This document shows, in pieces, positions 7,048 through 13,031 of a stretch of DNA of 17,072 bases. The DNA lies in NCBI GenBank assembly GCA_964540995.1, contig CAZIOU010000018.1, forward strand, positions 1-17,072, in the 5' to 3' direction. The stretch comes from JAZDLR01 sp964540995 (GTDB lineage Bacteria > Patescibacteriota > Patescibacteriia > UBA1558 > 2-01-FULL-52-15). Under the pieces are notes generated by a model. That model was not told where the DNA came from and made no database searches. It worked only from the letters and a program-made list of their open reading frames with translations. Position numbers and translations under genes: made by a program. Numbering within the stretch: the first letter of the stretch is position 1; every line of letters starts with the position of its first letter.

Positions 7048-7485
7048 ATGAAAGATCTTATTAGACATGATTTCAAAATCGCAGCCAATGTCCTAGTCCT
7101 ACGCAATAATCAGGTACTCCTCGGCCGGCGCTATCAGACTGGCTATATGGACGGTCACTACAGTATCATTGGCGGACATCTCGAGCCAGGAGAAAGTCTG
7201 CGACAAGCCGCTATGCGTGAATTACAAGAAGAAGTTGGACTGAAAGTTAGTGAACAAGATTTGACCTTCGTCCATCTGATGCATCATCTCAATGACAGTC
7301 CTCGCCTTCAAGTCTTCTTCCTACTCAATCTTGACGAAGGAGAACCAAAGATAATGGAGCCAGAATCCTGTGATGATCTCCGTTGGTTCGACCTCCAAGC
7401 TTTGCCCAATAATCTCGTACCGTACGTGCGGGAGGCATTGCAGCAACATACCATTAACAATACTTACAGCGAGTACTATCTCTAG
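7048..7485 (+). CDS. Nudix hydrolase
   Basis: Hydrolyses a nucleoside diphosphate linked to another moiety; the substrate cannot be read from sequence. The 145-aa protein has a complete Nudix box: Gly43, Glu49, Arg57-Glu58-Leu59, Glu61-Glu62, Gly64-Leu65, giving the GX5EX7REUXEEXGU pattern and its Mg-binding glutamates. ATG 7048 is preferred over an upstream TTG at 7036 because it starts directly after the adenosyltransferase stop (7046) and fits translational coupling. AAGGAA lies about 14 nt upstream, too far for a strong SD. Placement with nrdJ and cobA suggests nucleotide-pool housekeeping, but this is inference. Confidence 0.88.
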   Translation: MKDLIRHDFKIAANVLVLRNNQVLLGRRYQTGYMDGHYSIIGGHLEPGESLRQAAMRELQEEVGLKVSEQDLTFVHLMHHLNDSPRLQVFFLLNLDEGEPKIMEPESCDDLRWFDLQALPNNLVPYVREALQQHTINNTYSEYYL

Positions 7486-7492
7486 CCACAGC

Positions 7493-7521
7493 TGGACAAA
7501 AAATAGCAGAAGTACTAGCGT
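7493..7521 (+). promoter_or_regulatory. Promoter candidate of the 36-aa peptide gene
   Basis: TGGACA (7493-7498), a 17-nt spacer and TAGCGT (7516-7521). It resembles the TTGACA/TAGNNT promoters at 83, 1497 and 7770 but is weaker. Confidence 0.4.
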
Positions 7522-7568
7522 TAAATTGCTTTTGTACCGTCTGCCTCAATAACCAAAAGGAGGCCACC

Positions 7569-7679
7569 ATGTTGTGGCTTATCAATGAGATCGAGAAGAA
7601 GTACGGTTACTATGCAGTCGAAATTCCCGCTTTCGTAGCGGTCTTAGCGCTACTTGTACTCGCATTGAGTGGCAAGTAA
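7569..7679 (+). CDS. Small single-pass membrane peptide, 36 aa
   Basis: ATG 7569 follows a near-perfect SD, AAGGAGG (7557-7563), 5 nt upstream, and a strong terminator starts 19 nt after the stop at 7677-7679, so this very short ORF has complete gene signals. The N-terminal half is amphipathic and charged (INEIEKKYGYY). From about residue 17 to 34 a hydrophobic segment (Val/Ala/Leu-rich) forms one likely membrane helix, and the end is SGK. No known family is recognised. Roles seen for such peptides elsewhere include membrane-protein regulation and toxin action; neither can be claimed here. Confidence 0.75.
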   Translation: MLWLINEIEKKYGYYAVEIPAFVAVLALLVLALSGK

Positions 7680-7698
7680 CCTGAGCGCATCAACCCCC

Positions 7699-7733
7699 AT
7701 CCGCCCTGTGCACTCTGACAGGGCGGATTTTTT
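7699..7733 (+). terminator. Terminator of the 36-aa peptide gene
   Basis: Perfect 11-bp stem ATCCGCCCTGT (7699-7709) with ACAGGGCGGAT (7718-7728), followed by T5. Its T-tract overlaps the first bases of the inverted repeat at 7731. Confidence 0.88.
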
Positions 7734-7769
7734 ACCCCGTTGGATAGTTGCTATATCCAACGGGGTAAA
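7731..7769. repeat. 39-bp inverted repeat, perfect copy
   Basis: TTTACCCCGTTGGATA (7731-7746), a 7-nt centre GTTGCTA, then TATCCAACGGGGTAAA (7754-7769), a perfect 16-bp inverted repeat. The copy at 8218-8256 differs by one base. TTGACA starts at the very next base (7770). It may be an operator, a short mobile palindrome, or a transcribed hairpin. Confidence 0.9.
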
Positions 7770-7798
7770 TTGACAGCTCAAGCACCGTATCGTAGGGT
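7770..7798 (+). promoter_or_regulatory. Promoter of the 7846 gene
   Basis: TTGACA (7770-7775), a 17-nt spacer and TAGGGT (7793-7798). The leader then contains TCAACTCGTTC (7807-7817), which recurs at 14667-14677 in the leader of the 14722 gene at a similar distance from the -10. Confidence 0.6.
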
Positions 7799-7845
7799 GT
7801 ATCAAGTCAACTCGTTCTTTCCAACCATCACAATAGGAGCTATTC

Positions 7846-8142
7846 ATGCCGACCAAAGCCCAGAAAGACGCTACTGCGCAAGCCGCACTCGACAGATTGC
7901 AGCAATTCATTAACGAAATCGTGGCTAAAGCCAAGCGCGGTCAAAAACGTGAGATCAGGGAGTATATCGTGTTTGTCTGCCGCGAACGAGCTGAACACGG
8001 CTACACACCTCAAGAAGAACCTCATATCGACAAGGAGGTCATCCGCGCCGTGAAACAGGGCCTCAAAGATCTGAAAGCCGGCAAGAAGGTTCATCGGCTC
8101 ATCAAGCAAATCGCCGCCGCCCAGCCACAACAGTTTTCCTAA
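7846..8142 (+). CDS. Unknown basic protein, 98 aa
   Basis: No family is recognised. ATG 7846 follows AGGAG (7835-7839) with a 6-nt spacer. The protein is highly charged and Lys/Arg/Gln-rich, with predicted helices and no membrane segment or signal peptide: an Ala/Gln-rich N-terminal helix, a central RGQKREIREY stretch, and a C-terminal KQGLKDLKAGKKVHRLIKQ stretch. Nucleic-acid binding would fit the composition, but no motif proves it. It has its own promoter, SD and terminator and sits between copies of the 39-bp inverted repeat (7731 upstream, two tandem copies from 8188 downstream), so the gene plus flanking repeats could be one movable unit. Confidence 0.78.
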   Translation: MPTKAQKDATAQAALDRLQQFINEIVAKAKRGQKREIREYIVFVCRERAEHGYTPQEEPHIDKEVIRAVKQGLKDLKAGKKVHRLIKQIAAAQPQQFS

Positions 8143-8149
8143 TCCATCG

Positions 8150-8186
8150 GACCCGACATCATTCACTGATCTCGGGTCTTTTCTTT
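8150..8186 (+). terminator. Terminator of the 7846 gene
   Basis: GACCCGA (8150-8156) pairs with TCGGGTC (8172-8178), with extra ATC/GAT pairing inside, followed by TTTTCTTT. Confidence 0.8.
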
Positions 8187-8187
8187 A

Positions 8188-8217
8188 CCCCGTTAGATAA
8201 TTTCGTATCTAATGGGG
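8188..8217. repeat. Diverged copy of the inverted repeat
   Basis: CCCCGTTAGATA (8188-8199) and TATCTAATGGGG (8206-8217) form a 12-bp stem with one G-T pair. The arms resemble those of the 39-bp repeat, but the centre (ATTTCG) differs. It lies immediately beside the copy at 8218. Confidence 0.8.
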
Positions 8218-8256
8218 TTTACCCCGTTGGATAGTTGCTATATCCAGCGGGGTAAA
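8218..8256. repeat. 39-bp inverted repeat, second near-perfect copy
   Basis: TTTACCCCGTTGGATA (8218-8233), GTTGCTA, TATCCAGCGGGGTAAA (8241-8256). It differs from the copy at 7731 by one base. Here no TTGACA abuts it; TTGATA occurs 9 nt later without a good -10 partner. Confidence 0.88.
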
Positions 8257-8311
8257 CCTAATACTTGATACTAACTTCTTACTAAAAACCTACCAGCTAC
8301 CACCTAATCTG

Positions 8312-8320
8312 TGTTATAAT
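8312..8320 (+). promoter_or_regulatory. Extended -10 promoter of the pilT gene
   Basis: TG-T-TATAAT (8312-8320) is an extended -10 element with no clear -35. The expected start of transcription, 6-7 nt downstream, coincides with ATG 8327, so the mRNA is probably leaderless. Confidence 0.7.
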
Positions 8321-8326
8321 ATGCGC

Positions 8327-9352
8327 ATGAACATCAATGAACTTTTCAAGATTGCCAGCGAAAAGAAAGCTTCTGATTTACATTTGATTGTCGGCAAACC
8401 TCCTATCATCCGCATCGATGGTGAGTTAAAAATGATTCCTGACATGCCAGTGATCAAGAAGGCTGATATGGAATCGTTGATCTTAAGCATTATCACTGAC
8501 GCTCAGAAAGAAAAGTTCCTACGAGAACGTGAATTGGACGTTTCCTACGAGCTCGAAGGTTTCTCCCGCTATCGTATCAATTTGCATTTCGAGAAAGACA
8601 ACATGGGCATGGTGGCTCGTGTTATTTCTACCGTTATCCCATCGATGGAAGAGTTGGATATGCCACCAGTGGCTCTCGATATGATCAGTAAACCTCAGGG
8701 TCTAGTCCTCGTCACCGGACCGACGGGCTGCGGCAAATCAACTACCTTAGCCGCCATGATTCAACGTATCAATGATATTCGTTTCGCCAATATTATCACG
8801 TTGGAAGATCCGATTGAATTCATTCATACACCGAACAAAAGTATTATCAAACAGCGTCAATTGGGTACTGATATGATTAGCTTTGGTAGCGCTTTGAAAC
8901 ATGTATTACGACAAGATCCTAATGTCATCATGGTAGGAGAAATGCGCGACCTCGAGACGATCGCTGCCACCATCACTCTAGCTGAAACTGGACATCTCGT
9001 CTTGGCTACACTCCATACTCATAATGCTGCCCAGACGATCGATCGTATTATCGATGTCTTCCCGCCACATCAGCAAGCACAAGTTCGTTTGCAACTATCT
9101 GTTTCGCTGTCCGGTATTATTTCTCAGAAATTACTAGCCCGCAAAGGTGGTGGTCGTGTAGCTGCTCGTGAAATTCTCGTTAACAATCCAGCCATCGCCA
9201 ACTTAATTCGTGAAAATAAGATTCCGCAGATCAAGACTATTATTCAGACATCAGCTGATCTCGGTATGATGTCGATGGACCAACACCTCAAGATGTTACT
9301 CGATCACGACTTGATCGATGAACCGACAGCTATCGCCTATTCTACTGAATAA
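8327..9352 (+). CDS. pilT: PilT-type pilus retraction ATPase
   Basis: A hexameric AAA-like secretion ATPase that powers retraction of type IV pili at the inner membrane. The 341-aa protein has a PAS-like N-terminal domain (about 1-100), Walker A GPTGCGKS at residues 131-138 (Cys in place of the more usual Ser), the Asp-box LEDPIEF, Walker B-region VGEMRD, the His-box LATLHTHNAAQTIDRIID, and the AGxxG-like region replaced by VSLSGIISQKLL. Length is normal for PilT (about 340-350 aa). ATG 8327 is chosen over ATG 8321, since 8321 directly touches the -10 box and N-terminal MNINEL matches the usual PilT beginning. It is followed after 2 nt by a putative sensor gene. No other pilus genes lie in the window. 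Confidence 0.93.
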   Translation: MNINELFKIASEKKASDLHLIVGKPPIIRIDGELKMIPDMPVIKKADMESLILSIITDAQKEKFLRERELDVSYELEGFSRYRINLHFEKDNMGMVARVISTVIPSMEELDMPPVALDMISKPQGLVLVTGPTGCGKSTTLAAMIQRINDIRFANIITLEDPIEFIHTPNKSIIKQRQLGTDMISFGSALKHVLRQDPNVIMVGEMRDLETIAATITLAETGHLVLATLHTHNAAQTIDRIIDVFPPHQQAQVRLQLSVSLSGIISQKLLARKGGGRVAAREILVNNPAIANLIRENKIPQIKTIIQTSADLGMMSMDQHLKMLLDHDLIDEPTAIAYSTE

Positions 9353-9354
9353 CT

Positions 9355-10311
9355 ATGCTCGTCTCAGAGCTGCAAAAAATACCTTTCTTTCGCTCATTCA
9401 ATAAAACTGCCAGTAAACAGCTAGTCGGTTTTGTCAAAACCATTAACTTGCAAGAGAACGCCATCCTTTATCGAGAAGGTTCCAAGCGCGACAAGGTGTA
9501 TATCGTTACTAAGGGAGCTATCATCATTGATCAAAATATCTTAGGTCAGTCTGAACCACTAGCAGTCTTTCAGGTCAATGATGTTGTCGGAGAAACTAGC
9601 ATCTACGCCCCTGGAAGCAGTCATAGTCATACGGCACGAGCACTCTATCCTAATACTACGGTACTTGAATTATCACTGTATCAATTGCTCAAAGTATTCC
9701 GCGAGCATCCAGGAGCTTCACATGAGGCGCAGCTCTATTTCATTCGCATGCTCAATGAGCGCTTGAGTCGTACCAATCACAAATTGTTGACCTTATTTGC
9801 CTTAAGCAAGCTCGCTTCGAGCTATCATCGTCGTCAACCATTAATCGAAGCTCTACTATCTGATCTGATGAAGCTCTTCCGCGTCAAGAAAGTGTTGATT
9901 GCTAGCTTCGAACCATTGACCAAACGAATTCGCGTGGAAAAATCTCAAGGCTATCGTGGATCAGCTGTGCCAGAATTCATCAGCCTGATGAGTGATACTG
10001 TTATGAGTCTGGTTTACAATACTGGTAAGCCATTGCTTATGACGCCAGATCGTTGGGAAAAAAAGTTTGCCACCGCCAAATACGCCACCAAAGAGATGCT
10101 CCTCTGCCCGATCAAACATCGCCGCGAAGTTACTGGCTGTCTTATCCTAGCTGACAAAACTAATGGCCATCATTTCTCCTTGAACAATCAGATTTTACTC
10201 CAAGCCATCAGCGAACAGATCGGTCCAGTGTTGGAAGATCTCAAGCAGGAAGAATGGGAGCGCAACAAACAACAGCTCAAGCGACCCTATATTGATCCGT
10301 TTCACTCTTGA
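9355..10311 (+). CDS. Cyclic-nucleotide-binding-like and GAF domain protein
   Basis: A 318-aa soluble protein. Residues about 8-135 form a Crp-like beta-roll (FFRSFNKTASKQL at the start, YREGSKRDKVYIVTKGAI as the central strands, and GETSIYAPGSS where the phosphate-binding cassette should be). The Arg that usually contacts the cyclic phosphate is not obvious there (HSHTARA), so the ligand may be absent or different. Residues about 165-300 fit a GAF domain. No helix-turn-helix or kinase domain is present, so it is not a Crp-type regulator. The gene starts 2 nt after pilT, implying a joint transcript and a possible role in sensing for pilus retraction. No SD is visible; translational coupling is likely. 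Confidence 0.8.
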   Translation: MLVSELQKIPFFRSFNKTASKQLVGFVKTINLQENAILYREGSKRDKVYIVTKGAIIIDQNILGQSEPLAVFQVNDVVGETSIYAPGSSHSHTARALYPNTTVLELSLYQLLKVFREHPGASHEAQLYFIRMLNERLSRTNHKLLTLFALSKLASSYHRRQPLIEALLSDLMKLFRVKKVLIASFEPLTKRIRVEKSQGYRGSAVPEFISLMSDTVMSLVYNTGKPLLMTPDRWEKKFATAKYATKEMLLCPIKHRREVTGCLILADKTNGHHFSLNNQILLQAISEQIGPVLEDLKQEEWERNKQQLKRPYIDPFHS

Positions 10312-10336
10312 AATCTAGCCGTAGCTGTGGTACAGT
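10308..10336 (+). promoter_or_regulatory. Promoter candidate for tRNA-Arg
   Basis: TTGAAA (10308-10313), a 17-nt spacer and TACAGT (10331-10336). The -35 overlaps the stop codon of the preceding gene. A CCCTT/AAGGG hairpin (10362-10378) lies between it and the tRNA. Confidence 0.45.
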
Positions 10337-10396
10337 CGTAACGCTTCTTTCAAAATATCAGCCCTTTATTAGCAAGGGACTAATGCATTTCTATAT

Positions 10397-10472
10397 GCGC
10401 CCTTAGCTCAGTGGATAGAGCGACTGGCTTCGGACCAGTAGGCCGGGGGTTCGAATCCCTCAGGGCGCACCA
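10397..10472 (+). tRNA. tRNA-Arg (anticodon UCG)
   Basis: A complete 76-nt cloverleaf with encoded CCA. Acceptor GCGCCCT pairs with AGGGCGC; D-stem GCTC/GAGC; anticodon stem ACTGG/CCAGT around loop CTTCGGA, giving anticodon TCG (codon CGA); T-arm GGGGG-TTCGAAT-CCCTC with one G-T pair. Confidence 0.97.
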
Positions 10473-10542
10473 CCCTTCGCACGCGAAGCGAGCTCCGAGT
10501 GGCTTACAGCCACACGGACTGATCAACGATCAGTGAAGGGTA

Positions 10543-10570
10543 GTCACCCAAAGCCTTGGCGCAGGGTGAC
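10543..10570 (+). repeat. tRNA-trailer hairpin repeat, copy 1
   Basis: GTCACCC (10543-10549) pairs with GGGTGAC (10564-10570), enclosing AAAGCCTTGGCGCA with an inner GCC/GGC pairing. A related hairpin follows tRNA-Lys at 10694-10721, with a changed pair (C-G here, G-T there) that keeps the stem. Several smaller palindromes lie between tRNA-Arg and this point (GTGGC/GCCAC, CTGATC/GATCAG). Confidence 0.6.
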
Positions 10571-10599
10571 ATAGTCACTAATAGGTAGTAAAAAATCGT

Positions 10600-10675
10600 G
10601 GGAGCATAGCTCAGTTGGTAGAGCAGTTGCCTCTTAAGCAAACGGTCGAGGGTTCGAATCCCCCTGCTCCCACCA
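10600..10675 (+). tRNA. tRNA-Lys (anticodon CUU)
   Basis: 76 nt with encoded CCA. Acceptor GGGAGCA pairs with TGCTCCC; D-stem GCTC/GAGC; anticodon loop CTCTTAA gives CTT (codon AAG). Two stem mismatches are visible: G27-A43 in the anticodon stem and A50-C64 in the T-stem. The last 20 bases are repeated exactly at 10851-10870. It is probably functional, but the mismatches are unusual. Confidence 0.9.
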
Positions 10676-10693
10676 ACCTTCGCTTCGAGGGTT

Positions 10694-10721
10694 GTGACCC
10701 GAAGCCTTGGCGAAGGGTTAC
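10694..10721 (+). repeat. tRNA-trailer hairpin repeat, copy 2
   Basis: GTGACCC (10694-10700) pairs with GGGTTAC (10715-10721), enclosing GAAGCCTTGGCGAA. The core AAGCCTTGGCG is identical to copy 1 at 10551-10561. Both copies follow a tRNA and a CCTTCGC sequence placed directly after its CCA. Confidence 0.6.
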
Positions 10722-10813
10722 TAGCCAATTAATGGTGCAGCCTTCTCAAAAAGCTTCGGTTGGCGCGGCCACCTCACTCAGCTCGATGAATCGAAATAAA
10801 GATGAGAAGCCTG

Positions 10814-10850
10814 CCCTGAGCGGAATGAACGCAGTGGATGAAGTCGAAGG
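10814..10850. repeat. Imperfect palindrome ending at a tRNA-Lys 3' fragment
   Basis: CCCTGAGCG at the left and GTCGAAGGG at the right form an imperfect inverted repeat (outer CCCT/AGGG plus scattered pairs) around a 19-nt centre. It abuts the truncated tRNA-Lys 3' end at 10851. This kind of CCCTGAGCG/CGAAGGG sequence looks like a dispersed element, but other copies are not in the window. Confidence 0.45.
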
Positions 10851-10870
10851 GAATCCCCCTGCTCCCACCA
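10851..10870 (+). pseudogene. tRNA-Lys 3'-end fragment
   Basis: GAATCCCCCTGCTCCCACCA is identical to 10656-10675, the tRNA-Lys part from the T loop through CCA. The 5' portion is missing; the break falls in the T loop after TTC. It resembles an attachment-site duplication, but the DNA between the copies (175 bp) holds no gene. Confidence 0.85.
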
Positions 10871-10915
10871 GACATCTTGTGACCAGTAAGGTCTTTTTTG
10901 TTTTATTGAACTCAA

Positions 10916-10924
10916 TGCTATAAT
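10916..10924 (+). promoter_or_regulatory. Extended -10 promoter of the pseudouridine synthase gene
   Basis: TG-C-TATAAT (10916-10924) lies 10 nt before ATG 10935, so the leader would be only about 4 nt. Confidence 0.65.
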
Positions 10925-10934
10925 AGCCTCAACT

Positions 10935-11846
10935 ATGCATATTATCTATACTGAAACCGCTAAAAAGCGACTCGATAGCTATCTGGCTGAAACCTTAGAA
11001 ACCACCACTCGCTCCCAGATCCAGAAGGCCATCAAATTAGGTCAGGTCCTACTTAATGGCGAGAAATCGACGGTTCACCACTGGCTCAAGTCCGGCGACA
11101 CCATTGATTACGTAGCTGAAACTCGAGAAGAAACCGTTGATCGATCGATCGTACCAACTATCAATTATCAAGACGAACACTACGTCGTACTAGACAAACC
11201 ATCGGGACTCCTAGTCCATCCCACTGATCGTAACGAACAACACACCTTGGTCAGCTGGTTACTAAAAAATTTCCCTCAAGTTAGTAAGTTTGGAGATCAA
11301 CGACGACCAGGATTAGTCCACCGATTGGACAGAGACGTCTCTGGTTTGATCGTTGTTGCTCTGGATCAAGCAGCTTATGACGATTTGAAACAACAATTTC
11401 AAGATCGCACTATCGATAAACATTATACGGGATTGGTATACGGCGTCATCGCCAAAGAAGAAGGTCAAATCGTAACTCCTCTCGAACGTGATAAGAAAAC
11501 TGGTAAAACCAAAGCTCAATCAGATCTCCGTCATCAAGAATTGTCCCGCGAAGCCATCACTCACTATGAAGTGCTACAGCGCTACCAACAGTTTACCTTG
11601 CTCAATATCAAATTGGTAACTGGTCGCACACATCAGATCCGCGCTCATCTGCACTCCATCGGCCACAGCTTGGTCGGTGATGTACTCTACAGCACACGCG
11701 ATCTCAAACATAAGAAACTACCCGACTTACGACGGCCGTTTCTGCATGCCTCTGATCTTTCCTTCCAATCTTTGAATGGTGAAATGATCGACTGCCACAG
11801 CCCATTACCTTCACAATTAGCTACTCTCCTGACAACACTCAAATGA
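10935..11846 (+). CDS. rluD: RluA/RluD-family pseudouridine synthase
   Basis: Isomerises uridine to pseudouridine in rRNA; for RluD the known sites are in helix 69 of 23S rRNA. The 303-aa protein has an N-terminal S4 RNA-binding domain (about residues 5-65), then the catalytic domain with the signature HRLDRDVSG carrying the catalytic Asp132, and the RTHQIRAHL motif near residue 235. Length matches the family. RluD is favoured over RluA because of the S4 domain, but RluC-like specificity cannot be excluded. No SD; the start is set by the close -10 box. It overlaps the next gene by 4 nt (ATGA), which implies coupled translation. Confidence 0.9.
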   Translation: MHIIYTETAKKRLDSYLAETLETTTRSQIQKAIKLGQVLLNGEKSTVHHWLKSGDTIDYVAETREETVDRSIVPTINYQDEHYVVLDKPSGLLVHPTDRNEQHTLVSWLLKNFPQVSKFGDQRRPGLVHRLDRDVSGLIVVALDQAAYDDLKQQFQDRTIDKHYTGLVYGVIAKEEGQIVTPLERDKKTGKTKAQSDLRHQELSREAITHYEVLQRYQQFTLLNIKLVTGRTHQIRAHLHSIGHSLVGDVLYSTRDLKHKKLPDLRRPFLHASDLSFQSLNGEMIDCHSPLPSQLATLLTTLK

Positions 11847-12442
11847 TCGCTCCGATCATTATCATTAATGGTCCGACCGCAGTTGGCAAGACTACAGTTA
11901 TTAAACGTATCTTACAAAGAATGCCTCAGCTCCAGACGGCTACGACTTATACGACCAGACCGCTACGAAAAGGACAGAGGGAAGATAAGAAAATTATTCA
12001 TGTATCGGAAAAAGAATTCCAAACCAAGATTGAAGCTGGGGCTCTACTCGAGTGGTCGAAACATTACGGCAATTTTTATGGCACAGCCAAAAAAAGTATT
12101 ACCGACGCTAAGGGTAAGCCATTGTTACTCAACATTGGATTTGCCGGACCAAAAATTATAAAAAAAATATATTCTCAAGCTTTCCTCATCTTCATCCGTC
12201 CAGAATCCATGAAACAAATCAAACAAAGACTTTTAAAAAGAGGCATTACTTCTAGTGAATTTAAACGACGTTACGGCGAGGCAATAGCTGCCATGAAGGA
12301 GGCTAAAATTTATGATTATCAGGTGACCAATCATGAGGGCAAAATTGGTCAAACAGTTAGTCAAATTGAGCGTCTTATCCGCACGTATCTGAAATCGAGC
12401 CAATTAGAGCCCATAATTGACAAAAAGACCAAAAAAAGGTAG
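11843..12442 (+). CDS. gmk: Guanylate kinase-like protein
   Basis: Predicted to phosphorylate GMP to GDP with ATP. The 199-aa protein has the P-loop GPTAVGKTT (residues 10-18), the GMP-binding stretch TTRPLRKG (residues 37-44), Glu70, Tyr75 and Tyr79 (YGNFYGT), and a lid/Arg-rich helix later. Length is typical (about 200 aa). One oddity: where the family usually has (L/I)-(E/D)-I-D-x-Q-G-A, this protein reads LLLNIGFAG, so the Asp before the Gln is replaced by Gly99 and the Gln by Ala. The enzyme may have altered GMP binding, or may be a specialised kinase. It starts within the stop of the pseudouridine synthase gene. Confidence 0.82.
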   Translation: MIAPIIIINGPTAVGKTTVIKRILQRMPQLQTATTYTTRPLRKGQREDKKIIHVSEKEFQTKIEAGALLEWSKHYGNFYGTAKKSITDAKGKPLLLNIGFAGPKIIKKIYSQAFLIFIRPESMKQIKQRLLKRGITSSEFKRRYGEAIAAMKEAKIYDYQVTNHEGKIGQTVSQIERLIRTYLKSSQLEPIIDKKTKKR

Positions 12443-12492
12443 TATCTTATAGCTTTAGACCATTACCTTCTTTAGCTTATTTTTATAGCCGA

Positions 12493-12498
12493 TATTAA
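12493..12498 (+). promoter_or_regulatory. -10 box candidate of rplS
   Basis: TATTAA ends 7 nt before ATG 12506, implying a leaderless or almost leaderless mRNA. A weak -35 (TTTAGC at 12471) has a 16-nt spacer. Confidence 0.45.
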
Positions 12499-12505
12499 TC
12501 ATATT

Positions 12506-12826
12506 ATGTCCAAAGAACTACCAGAGCTACGCCCGGGAATGACCGTGCGAGTTCACCAGAAAATCAAAGAAAAGAATGCCAAAGGTGAAGAGAAGGAACG
12601 TATCCAGATCTTCGAAGGCATCATCTTGAAGAAGCGTCACGGCGCTGAAGCCGGCGGTACCATCACAGTACGTAAAGTATCTGAAGGTATCGGAGTAGAA
12701 AAAATCTACCCTTTGAATGCTCCTGTCATCGACAAGATTGAAGTCGTTAAGATTGCCAAAGTCCGCAAAGCTAACTTGGGTTATCTGCGAACCTTCAAGA
12801 AACGCCTCAAAGAACGAGCCGCTTAA
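12506..12826 (+). CDS. rplS: Ribosomal protein bL19
   Basis: Large-subunit protein at the 30S-50S interface. The 106-aa sequence has the family's early PG-x-T-V-R-V-H motif, the ERIQIFEGI strand, the ITVRKVSEGIGVEKIYPL signature, and the K-K-R-L-K-ER tail. Length is normal, close to 115 aa. It stands alone, not with trmD, rimM and rpsP as in many bacteria. No SD is visible. Confidence 0.95.
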   Translation: MSKELPELRPGMTVRVHQKIKEKNAKGEEKERIQIFEGIILKKRHGAEAGGTITVRKVSEGIGVEKIYPLNAPVIDKIEVVKIAKVRKANLGYLRTFKKRLKERAA

Positions 12827-12842
12827 TAGGCGGTTCTTCTTT
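12817..12842 (+). terminator. Terminator of rplS
   Basis: AGCCGC (12817-12822) pairs with GCGGTT (12830-12835, one G-T pair), followed by CTTCTTT. It overlaps the end of the coding region. Confidence 0.5.
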
Positions 12843-12909
12843 ACTAGAAGAGAAATCGTAGAATCTTAATTCAAAACAGTGTAAACTGTGAGTTAAGCTT
12901 TTACGAATC

Positions 12910-12946
12910 ATGCCGAGGTCCTGCCTGACGGTAGGCAGGGGCGAAA
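12910..12946 (+). pseudogene. tRNA-Leu 5' fragment split by a palindrome (copy 1)
   Basis: ATGCCGAGGT (12910-12919) and GGCGAAA (12940-12946) together equal the 5' end of the intact tRNA-Leu and its preceding AT, interrupted after tRNA position 8 by a 20-bp palindrome (12920-12939). The rest of the tRNA is missing; a second hairpin follows at once. Confidence 0.75.
12920..12939. repeat. GC-rich palindrome, copy 1
   Basis: CCTGCCTGACGGTAGGCAGG, a 20-bp imperfect palindrome, inserted between the acceptor strand and the D-stem of the broken tRNA-Leu. Related to 13057-13076 and 13813-13831. Confidence 0.85.
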
Positions 12947-12994
12947 CCCTGAACTACGTGGAGTTCAGGGCCATGAACCTTACATGGTTCATGG
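12947..12994. repeat. Two back-to-back hairpins
   Basis: CCCTGAACT (12947-12955) pairs with AGTTCAGGG (12962-12970); directly next, CCATGAACC (12971-12979) pairs with GGTTCATGG (12986-12994). Each is a 9-bp stem with a 6-nt loop. The two share the core TGAAC and its complement, so they may be related. Neither is followed by a T-tract. Confidence 0.8.
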
Positions 12995-13031
12995 TTGGTA
13001 GGTAAAGATTCAAAACCTACAAAAATACGAT

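Noticed and set aside
10600..10870. Integrated phage or plasmid between the tRNA-Lys repeats
   Set aside because: Only 175 bp separate the repeats and no integrase or other gene is present.
10504..10923. ORFs on both strands across the tRNA-Arg/Lys region
   Set aside because: They read through the tRNAs and hairpins (typical tRNA-shadow peptides) and have no start signals.
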